A DNA stretch of 64,000 nucleotides from Apostichopus japonicus (taxonomy: Eukaryota; Echinodermata; Holothuroidea; Aspidochirotida; Stichopodidae): contig NC_092569.1 of NCBI RefSeq assembly GCF_037975245.1, positions 36,640,168-36,704,167 on the forward strand, read 5' to 3'. Under the pieces are notes generated by a model, which worked only from the letters and a program-made list of their open reading frames with translations, had not been told where the DNA came from and searched no databases. Positions 11,090 to 23,000 of this stretch are shown one piece after another (position 1 is the first letter of the stretch; every line of letters begins with the position of its first letter). The translations under genes and the position numbers were made by a program.

Positions 11090-14000
11090 CTGTTTACAAG
11101 ATACAATTGTAGAGTCATTTTATACTGTATGTTTTTGCTAGGATATGCATTACTGTGTTACATGTGAAAGCTTGCTGGGAGATGTTTAATACTGCTTTAG
11201 CTTGGGTTCTAATGAAACCTATGCAGTAATGTTGTTTTTCTTTCTATTTCTACCATATTAAGCATTTATGGCTTGAACAAGCAGGTGTAGACAGTAATAA
11301 ATAAGCATATGAAATTGAAGCCTTTAAAGAAGTCACAGAATTTATGAATTAATCTGTAGATTAAGCAAGTAATTGATAAGTAATAAACATGCAACTGAAA
11401 TTGAAGCCTTTAAAGAAGTCACAGAATTTATGAGTTAATCTGTAGATTAAGCAAGTAATTAATAAGTAATAAACAAGCAACTGAAATGTAAGCCTTTAAA
11501 GAAGTCACAGAATGTATGAATAAATCTGCAGATTAAGCATCAAATTGTCATCCACTTTTTCATATCTCACTTAACATGTTCAATATTTGTAAGCATGACT
11601 TGTACGATAGCACTTGGAATTCTACAAAAAGGTACTTAGAGTGCATTATTCATAACCTCCACAAGCCCTATCAAGAGGTATTTAATTATTAAGTCCCTTG
11701 ACACACAAGAGAAGAGCAGACACTGCTTTGTTAGAACTTGTGAAACTTTCAAGTGATTGATATCATTGACAGTAATACTGACTCAGGTTTGAGATTGGAG
11801 GGTGAGGTTAAAGGGGGGGGGGGGGGGGCAGATTCACACCTATGTTGACTTACCCCCCTCCCCAAACCCCTTCATGACACTCTATCTAGTCCCTTTGTCC
11901 ATCAGGGTCCTGTGTGTACTCAGAGACTGATGTATGATCAGCTATTTTTAGGCTGCGACTGAGACTAAATCCTGCAATAAGTACAGATGATCATGAGTTG
12001 AATCCTTTAGTAGGATGAGGTGAAGGAGAAAGAAGCGGCCAAGGATAGATGTGAACGGATGATTTCAAGCGGTGCATCTGAGGTCAGCTTTAAAGAGGAC
12101 CCACTCTACCAACCTTAGATAATTCCTCATCAGAAACAGACCTTGGCAATTCATCGTCGGTTTTAAAGTTTTCATCGTCCGTCCTGACATAAGACTCAGC
12201 GTCGTCGGTGGTCCCGATGTAACTCTCGTTATCTGTCTTCTCATTGGTGTGGTCTGATCTAAGAATGAATGAACCAAAAAACAGTGTACAGAACTTAAAT
12301 CCTGGTAATCCCCAGTCATACATAAAATGAATAAATGAACCACAAAACAGTGTACAGAACTTAAGTCCTGGTAATCCCCAGTCATACATAGAATGAATAA
12401 ATGAACCACAAAACAGTGTACAGAACTTAAGTCCTGGTAATCCCCAGTCATACATAGAATGAATAAATGAACCACAAAACAGTGTACAGAACTTAAATCC
12501 TGGTAATCCCCAGTCATACATAGAATGAATAAATGAACCACAAAACAGTGTACAGAACTTAAGTCCTGGTAATCCCCAGTCATACATAGAATGAATAAAT
12601 GAACCACAAAACAGTGTACAGAACTTAAGTCCTGGTAATCCCCAGTCATACATAGAATGAATAAATGAACCACAAAACAGTGTACAGAACTTAAATCCTG
12701 GTAATCCCCAGTCATACATAGAATGAATAAATGAACCACAAAACAGTGTACAGAACTTAAATCTTGGTGATTCATAGTCACATACCACAGAAGATACCAA
12801 ATGATGGTAATGAATGGCTGCTAACTTAGCCATGGTAGTAATTAAAGAATATTGCATTATTCTAGCCACCATATTGTTTATGTGCTTCAAGAACAAACAG
12901 ACTGGTTTGAAACTAGCAGTGATTTAATATTTTAAGGGTGTGAGGTGTGTGACAGACAATAAAACTTACATTTCTGTTGAGCCAGTTGTTTGTAACATTG
13001 GTTTAATACTTTAAGGGTGTTAGGTGTGTGACAGACAATAAAACTTACATTTCTGTGGAGCCAGTTGTTTGTAACATTGGTTTACTATTTTAAGGGTGTT
13101 AGGTGTGTGACAGACAATAAAACTTACATTTCTGTGGAGCCAGTTGTTTGTAACATTGGTTTAATATTTTAAGGGTGTTAGGTGTGTGACACATTTCTGT
13201 TGAGCCAGTTGTTTGTAACATTGGTTTAATATTTTAAGGGTGTTAGGTGTGTGACAGACAATAAAACTTACATTTCTGTTGAGCCAGTTGTTTGTAACAT
13301 TGGTTTACTATTTTAAGGGTGTTAGGTGTGTGACAGACAATAAAACTTACATTTCTGTGGAGCCAGTTGTTTGTAACATTGGTTTAATATTTTAAGGATG
13401 TTAGGTGTGTGACAGACAATAAAACTTACATTTCTGTGGAGCCAGTTGTTTGTAACATTGGTTTAATAGTTTAAGGGTGTGAGGTGTGTGACAGACAATA
13501 AAACTTACATTTCTGTTGAGCCAGTTGTTTGTATCATTGGTTTACTATTTTAAGGGTGTTAGGTGTGTGACAGACAATAAAACTTACATTTCTGTTGAAC
13601 CAGTTGTTTGTAACATTGGTTTAATATTTTAAGGGTGTTAGGTGTGTGACAGACAATAAAACTTACATTTCTGTTGAACCAGTTGTTTGTAACATTGGTT
13701 TACTATTTTAAGGGTGTTAGGTGTGTGACAGACAATAAAACTTACATTTCTGTTGAGCCAGTTGTTTGTAACATTGGTTAAATATTTTAAGGGTGTTAGG
13801 TGTTTGACAGACATTAAAACTTACATTTCTGTTGAACCAGTTGTTTGTAACATTGGTTTACTATTTTAAGGGTGTTAGGTGTGTGACAGACAATAAAACT
13901 TACATTTCTGTTGAGCCAGTTGTTTGCAACATTGGTTTAATATTTTAAGGGTGTTAGGTGTGTGACAGACAATAAAACTTACATTTCTGTTGAGCCAGTT

Positions 14001-17000
14001 GTTTGTAACATTGGTTTACTATTTTAAGGGTGTTAGGTGTGTGACAGACAATAAAACTTACATTTCTGTTGAGCCAGTTGTTTGTAACATTGGTTTAATA
14101 TTTTAAGGATGTTAGGTGTGTGACAGACAATAAAACTTACATTTCTGTTGAGCCAGTTGTTTGCAACATTGGTTTAATATTTTAAGGGTGTTAGGTGTGT
14201 GACAGACAATAAAACTTACATTTCTGTTGAGCCAGTTGTTTGTAACATTGGTTTACTATTTTAAGGGTGTTAGGTGTGTGACAGACAATAAAACTTACAT
14301 TTCTGTTGAGCCAGTTGTTTGCAACATTGGTTTAATATTTTAAGGGTGTTAGGTGTGTGACATAAAACTTACATTTCTGTTGAGCCAGTTGTTTGTAACA
14401 TTGGTTTAATATTTTAAGGATGTTAGGTGTGTGACAGACAATAAAACTTACATTTCTGTTGAGCCAGTTGTTTGTAACATTGGTTTAATATTTTAAGGAT
14501 GTTAGGTGTGTGACAGACAATAAAACTTACATTTCTGTTGAGCCAGTTGTTTGTAACATTGGTTTAATATTTTAAGGATGTTAGGTGTGTGACAGACAAT
14601 AAAGCTTACATTTCTGTTGAGCCAGTTGTTTGCAACATTGGTTTAATATTTTAAGGGTGTTAGGTGTGTGACATAAAACTTACATTTCTGTTGAGCCAGT
14701 TGTTTGTAACATTGGTTTAATATTTTAAGGATGTTAGGTGTGTGACAGACAATAAAACTTACATTTCTGTTGAGCCAGTTGTTTGTAACATTGGTTTAAT
14801 ATTTTAAGGATGTTAGGTGTGTGACAGACAATAAAACTTACATTTCTGTTGAGCCAGTTGTTTGCAACATTGGTTTAATATTTTAAGGGTGTTAGGTGTG
14901 TGACAGACAATAAAACTTACATTTCTGTTGAGCCAGTTGTTTGTAACATTGGTTTACTATTTTAAGGGTGTTAGGTGTGTGACAGACAATAAAACTTACA
15001 TTTCTGTTGAGCCAGTTGTTTGTAACATTGGTTTAATATTTTAAGGGTGTTAGGTGTGTGACATAAAACTTACATTTCTGTTGAGCCAGTTGTTTGTAAC
15101 ATTGGTTTAATATTTTAAGGATGTTAGGTGTGTGACAGACAATAAAACTTACATTTCTGTTGAGCCAGTTGTTTGTAACATTGGTTTAATATTTTAAGGA
15201 TGTTAGGTGTGTGACAGACAATAAAGCTTACATTTCTGTTGAGCCAGTTGTTTGTAACATTGGTTTACTATTTTAAGGGTGTTAGGTGTGTGACAGACAA
15301 TAAAACTTACATTTCTGTTGAGCCAGTTGTTTGTATCATTGGTCTTGGTCTATCCTTCCTTGCTACAATTTCAGCCACAAAGTCCCTCTCAGAGAGCCTG
15401 ACTGGTTTTTGCCCCGTTCTTCTTTCCTGTTCTGTGATCATTTCTGCTGATGTTTCACCAGTGTATGAACCTGTACAGGAGATATCTATCATGTTTAATG
15501 TGTAAAGGGAACAGTTGATGAACCATTGAACACTGCATAGAAACATTAAAACAACCTGTAAGGAACTTGTGATACAGAGGAACACCAGGAGTGATAAAAT
15601 ATGATATGGGCAAAATAATATACAAAGGAAAACTTGTCTCACATAATCAGTGAAACTGATTGTACAAGCATTAACTACTAACAGTCACCACTCACAGGCT
15701 GTAAGGAACTTATGATACAGAGGAAGGTGATAGCTCTTACCGTTATTTCTGTTAGAATCTTGTTTTCCTGAGTCACTTCCTCCCTCAACATGTTCATCCT
15801 CTAAACAAAACAAGAGAAACAAATAGATGAAATGAAGAAAGATTTGTAGTCATTCAGGATAAGTTTGTTCTCAACACCACAGACCTCTCATCTCTTGTGG
15901 ACAGCAATGGCTGTAAACAATATTAAACAAGCCACTCAATGATATAAGAACAATGGAGCATGGTCTACAGATGTACCAATCAACGTTTCCATAATTAAGA
16001 ATATGGTAATGCCCCAGGACATAAAGATGCTCCCTATAAACAGGGAGAGACTAGTGAAGATATGATTGAATGTGCAAAACAATGGAATATTCAGTACAAA
16101 CATTCAGCAAATTTTAAGCACATGCCTTTACTGCTTCTGATCATTGAGTCAGCTAGTAATTGGAACTTTAGTCAGGTGTGTGGCATGTTTTGTTTCTCAT
16201 TTTGTTTTATAGAGCTAGGTACGTTTTGTAGCTTTCATATCACTAAAATGAGTGCTAAAATGCTGACATTTTCTTCATCCGAACCAGGGGCTTTCCCCTT
16301 GGAACCCCACTTGGGGATAGCCCCCTAGATCCCCCCCCCCCTGTTACTTTGCCAAGATGGCTGAAACAGACAAACACTGGTCCCTCACAAGAATAATAAC
16401 TGACGGTTAGGTTGACAGGTTCAATGGACTTTCTATGAGTCACATATAAAACCAATATGCTCTGGGTAAAGTACGAGAAACATCACTATGATCTGTTTGT
16501 CACTTCTTGATGTGCCTTACCAGAGTTTAGTTCCCTGACTAGAGAGGACATTGCACTTGTAACCGAGTCTGCTGCCACCAATAAATCTGTTCGAAGGTTT
16601 CTGGAGCCACTATTGTTAGTGTTGATCCTCCTGGTTGGGGAATCCCCAGAGTTCTGATGACCGGTGGTTGAATTTCCTTGAAGGTTGTGATGGGGACTTT
16701 GACCAGGACTGGATCGAGGTGATCCGTGTGTCTGTAAGCAAACAAGATACAGGAATGGAATATTAAGCAATCATACAGATTTCCCAGCACCTCTAACACA
16801 CTAAGCTAGGAATGGATCCATAAAAAGGATCATTGCCTAAGAAAGCAAGATAGCTGTGTCAATTGTCAACATTCCTTCAGTCTTCATCTCATCCATGCCT
16901 ATAACGAGCTAAGACCATTTAATAATCCATAAATAATGTTTCATTACAATCTACCAATTAATTTGAGGTTATCTTCTCTGTCAAGGAGTAGTTGATTAAT

Positions 17001-20000
17001 GAATTCAATCCTACAAACAGCTTCCTTTTATTATTCCTACCTTTAAAAGTTTCATAAGACTCTCCAGTTGCACCATGAGTTCTCTTCTGTTTTCCTGGAG
17101 GGCTGACATCCTTAATTCAAGGTCGTCTTTCCTCTGTCGTAAGAGTCTTAGCTCTGCCAGGAGGGTGGGATTTCTCTGAAGGCTTGAAGAACGGATTGCC
17201 TCGTCGTGCTCCTGACGCAGTTTCTGAATCTCTCTCATGATCTCTCTACAAAGTCAAAATTAACTCTTGGATGGTTTTATTTCAGCTCCATATTATATTC
17301 CTGCTGTACAACAGATTCACTAATTTGTTTTACAGTTGTGAATAAATGCTATGCGGTATTCCTGCTTGCCAAACTTGTGCAACCAGCAGGATAATAAGTT
17401 CAGCCCAGAATGATATATGCAAATTAGACCAGCCCTAGGAACATCTATGATATTATGGGAGCCCTATCTTACTTGTTGGCTTCAGGATTGCAATGAAGCT
17501 TTCTCAAAGTTTTAACTTCTACTGTTGAGTCACAACATCATGATCAAGGAATAGAGAGGTGTCATAAGACCATTGGTTAACTAGTCATATCAGTAACCAT
17601 GAACCCTGACATCCTATTGACTGGTATTACACTCTTTGTAACATAATAGGGACAAACAATGTGCATTCTGAACATAAAGAACTGGTACAGAATAATCACT
17701 CCAGTGTGTTAAAGACTTCCAATCTCTCTCAATGTTTTGAAACCATTCAATTGTGCGAATTTTACCTTGAATAAAGAATCACTTTATTAATTTAAACTTC
17801 ACTTAGCTTAACAACACACCTGTCTGTTATTAATTTCCAGTATTTCACCTGTTTTTATGCCTCTAGTTGTAGAATGAGTTGCCTAACAACACTGTCTGCT
17901 ATTAATATCCATTATTTTACCTGTTTTTGGCCTCTAGTTGTAGAATGAGTTGCCTAACAACACACCTGTCTGCTATTAATTTCCAGTATTTTACCTGTTT
18001 TTGGCCTCTAGTTGTAGAATGAGTTGCCTCTGGTGTTTGTTAGCATCTAGTTCTGCAGATATTTCTGGTTCAGAGATCTGTGAAATGAAGAGTTGATTCC
18101 TCAAGCAGGTTAGAGGGTAATCACGCAGAATCAAGGACAAACCTCCCTCACTCACCAGTTATCATGATAATTATTATCCAAGCACAAAGTAAACATCAAA
18201 TTCAGTTGCACTCTTTTTCCTATTCTCAGCTCCTGCTGGAATTTATTCATGAAAATAGAAATAAGTCCCAGCCAAATATGGAATAAAGAATAACAAACAA
18301 CTAACCACAGTAAAGTAAGACAGCAAGACAGAGAAAGGCCTCTGGGTATAAAATGGATTTTTGAAAATGTTCAGGGATGTATGATCTCATAAACAGTGTT
18401 GAAGCTGCAAGGAAACTATAAGGTCACTGACTTTATTTCAAACAATAAACAGTGTTTTGTAATCTGAGTCTACAGCAGCGAGGCTGCAGAATTTAAACGC
18501 TTTTGCAAGTTCTGCAGTGTTGGATGTTAGCTATTTTGTCTGGGAGTGATCAATACTTTCAGAAATCAATTAATCAATCAGTAAGGTATAAACAAGAAGA
18601 TAAATACTTTAATTGGCACATGCACAGAGAATGAACAGAAAATAAAACATCCCTGTAAGTTTACAGTAACCCCCTCCCCCCCCCCCCCACCATCAGAAAC
18701 TCTGATTTAAAAAATCTTTGGTGTTGAATGTAGCTTTCTCATGAACATGTAAAGCAGCAAGTCACTATAAAAAAAAAACATCTTTGCTCTGCGGAAATTA
18801 AGAATTTAGAAATCCCTTCCCAATATTATGTTTCTGGCAAAATTTCACATCCAACGACCCAGGGATTTGCCAGACAATATAAAAGAAATGAAAAACTAAG
18901 CAGTGCCGACCAGTGTGATATTATCTTAACACATACAACGCATTGAGAATGTAAACTACACAGTAGCACTTGTTGATGATTTGACAGGGATCAGGAAATC
19001 TTCAAGGTCAAAGGTTATAGCAGTGAGTGAACTATTTACCTATTATTAGCTACAGCTTACAAGAGTAGATTCCTTACTTACCGGGTTAGCTTGAGCATTG
19101 GCCAGTTTTGCCGTGTACCGAGCAATAAGCCGGTGTTCATCATCAAGACGAGAGTTATCAAGGCTTTTGTTCAGTCTACGAAAGAAATACCAAAAGCAAC
19201 TTTTGATTGATCACATATTAACATGTTTAATCTACACTAAGCTGGTATTGCCAAACAGTTTCAAGTAACAGAAGGAAAGCAAGAACAAAATCATTAACTT
19301 ATCGCCAGGGAAGTAAAGTGCTTAAGAGGGGCAAAAACGGTTCCCAACCCTTTGACCACACATCACCACTTTTTGTCTCTTTGTAAATATATGGTGTTTT
19401 CTTAAGACCAGCAGATGCCTAACTCTCTTATCTGCCGCAAATTGAAGTTAAGGTACATTCTACCCTTTTTATCTGTAGAGAAGTACAAGTTATACTTCCC
19501 AACTCAAATAAAGTTGTTACTCACTTCTGCCAACCCGCAACGGCCATGACTCCACCCCTACCCTCCAGCCCCCCCCCCCCTCCTCCCCCATACCACAATA
19601 TTGAATTCATGTGACAGATCATTCACTGTTTTCTTTCCTCTACATGAATGATATCCAAGAGATATCAGTAAATCAAGGGGATAATTCAGAATTGATGTAA
19701 TAGTTCCACAGTTAAAGAGAATCCGTCGAAACTATCAAATTATACCGGAATAACTCACTGCGACATAAGAGACTTCATGACCTTACTGTGTACACCTCCA
19801 TCAAACCAGATAATGAATTCAACATCATGGAGATCCTAATTAAGCAAGCGCATGAACTTCATAATGAATGCAATGTCATCATGGTTGTAATTAAAACAAT
19901 TCACATGGCAGGAACTAAATCTAACTAAGTAAGTGGCCAAGGACATAGCTTCATATTATCTCTGAGTTAACATGATTAACTTGGCTAAACTTATTGACTT

Positions 20001-23000
20001 GTTGATGAATTTAATAATGAATTAACAATCAAAACATCACCAGGTTGTCCTATGATGTATTACTTTAGTTTCCAGAATGTCAGCACAACTATGCAGAGTG
20101 CTATACCGATGTTATATTAACAACACCATAGATTGTAAAAACTAGTTAAAGTGACACTCTCTAACAAACTAGTCTTGAAGGACCCCTAACCCTTGCCCCT
20201 ACCTACCCGATATTTCACTTAATAGTGATCTGAAAATGTAAATCATAATGGTAAATAATTATAATGCTATCCTAAGATCTCACTATAATACAATTCATAA
20301 GCTTCACCAGTCATGTTCCTTTTCAAGTATAAATGGAGCAAAAATTGATACTATTGAAACCTTTATTAAATTTAATCTTTGCATGTATCTATAAAACTAG
20401 TGCCAGGACAAGAATTTAGTTCAGACTAAATCTAAATCATCAACCACTGGCTAATGAGCATTCATTTAGTGAAAGAATGTATCACCTTATGCCTGAATGT
20501 GTTGTGAATGAATTTAAGGGTTTCTCTGAAAGAAAATGTACTTCCGTGAACAAACCAATGTGCTTCCTATGGATATGTCCTACACAAACATTATGTACGG
20601 ATATTTGGAAGTAGAGATGCGGATATGTGGATGCAGAGATGTGGATATTTGGGAGAAGAAATGCGGATATTTGGAAGAAGAAATGCGGATATTTGGCAGC
20701 AGAGATGCGGATATTTGGCAGCAGAGATATGGATATTTGGCAGCAGAGATGCGGATATTGGTAGCAGAGATGCGGATATTTGGAGAGCAGAGATGCGGAT
20801 ATTTGGAAGCAGAGATGTGGATATTTGGAAGCAGAGATGCGGATATTTGGACGCAGAGATGCGGATATTTGGCAGCAGAGATATGGATATTTGGAAAGCA
20901 GAGATGCTGATGTTTGGAAGCAGAGATGCGGATATTTGGAAGCAGAGATGCGGATATTTGGAAAGCAGAGATGCAGATATTTGGAAAGCAGAGATGCGGA
21001 TATTTGGAAGCAGATGCTGATATTTGGAAGCAGAGATGCGGATATTTGGAAAGCAGAGATGCAGATATTTGGAAAGCAGAGATGCTGATATTTGGCAGCA
21101 GAGATGCGGATATTTGGAAGCAGAGATGCAGATATTTGGAAGTAAAGATGTGGATAGTTAGGTTAATGTGTGTATGAAAATATCTTTAGTTTATCAGTTG
21201 CAATCTTAACATTCAGAAGGTACAGTACCGTTCACATTAAATCGGCCGTGGCATCGTGTATCGTGATGCCCTTATCTTTTTCTATCGTTTTCTATCGTGA
21301 AACCTGACTACTGTAAATTTTTTGTACACGCTACCACGATATAACGATATACCACGATCACACGCTATATCGTGATACCAAGCCTTCACGATAGCAAACA
21401 TGACTGCTACATTCACGCTAACACGTTATATCGTGAGATCGTGATTTCAAGCTGAGCGCAACACAATTCGTAACTTCGTTTGGGCTTTGGGTTTTTATTA
21501 TTCACGCTATTTCGTTAAGTCGTAATATCGTGTATCATGAAGTTCCTACTCTACTGTGCGAAAATCGATCTTTACAGGAGTTCCGCCTTGAAAACTTTTT
21601 GATGTCAGCTCACAACTTTACACGTTTAACTTTGTATTTAACAACAGTAACGTTACGTACGGATAGCGACTTTTCTGTTACTAGTAGTGTTAGTTGTAGA
21701 TTTTATGTTCCACGTTACTTTGAATAGTTGGCAACATTTTGAAGAATAATAAAGTACTACTAAGCCTTTCTTGTGTTAATTTTTTATATAATTTATCGTT
21801 GGTTCGAACAGAATGAAAAGGGAAAAAAAAATCCACCCCAACAACTCTGAAGCAGGGCCAGTTAAAAACAAAACATCTTCATCGTCCGCGCAAGGGGCCT
21901 CCCTTTTCCTGATTCCCGAGTCTCTATTCGGATTCAAGAAATCTAACTAACCTTAAAAATTATTTTGTTAAGGTTGCCACATATTCCAAACTAGTATTAG
22001 CGCATGAAAAGAAGAAAAACGTCAGCCTGTTTTTTTTCAGATCTCAGTACGAGAAACATGTATTTTATTTGGATAATAGAAAAACTTTCTTTAATGTGGT
22101 TAATTCATATTTTCCTACCCTAGCTATTATTTGATAAAACCTTCATGAAAACCGACTTTTTAGAAAACGGATTTTGAAGCTCAGTCAACAATTTAAAAAA
22201 TGCTTACCGTTAAATACTGGCGTCAAAAATACATTTCGAATTTATTCCAATAAAGATCCACAAAGGATAAAAATGCGAAGAACAGCTTACTAAATAGAAT
22301 TGAAACTGCATGTACAGTACATGGTCATTTTAAGTATCCAAATACTACACAAAGAGATCGAGTTCACCGAAATACCCCTTTTCCCTACCACCTGAGGAAA
22401 AGCGTCTTTTATAAATTATAGTACCATACAGTACTTAACATTTGATACAAAAGTAACATCTACAACAACTTCCCAAAATTTGTATGTGTCACAATAGGTT
22501 AAGTTTTAACCGCACAGTACCATTAATAATTTGCATATTACATCAAAAGTTACACTCGGGCGTCCAGATGGCGGGAAAAAAGCTACTGTAGGCCTATATT
22601 CAGCGTTACAAATGCATATTAACCCTATCGTAACATTTGGGACGATTTGCTAGTACAATTAAAGCCTAGGCTGATATTCTTGCATACAAGAAGTTCAGAA
22701 TGAATGTTTTGTTCGAACTGAAAATATTTTGCGACCGCTATTTTTTTTCAAGAAGGGGTTTGTATGAAGGAGTTTGGATGAGTAGGCCTACAGTGTGTTC
22801 ATTAGGCGTATCGTACTAGTTTTGCGATTATGAAACTTGTATGTCGATTGACACTTAATTTTGGTGACACACCAAACTTTTTGATCAGAATTTGCAATAA
22901 ATCTATTGCACATTGCGTTTAATTGATGATTTCATCTACTGCGGGAAGAAGCCTACCCCAATTCTTTCAAATCACGATGAAACGATCGATCGTTCTGCAA

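Noticed and set aside
20536-21177. Overlapping + strand frames of 87-131 codons
   Set aside because: Translations of a ~22-bp minisatellite in several frames.
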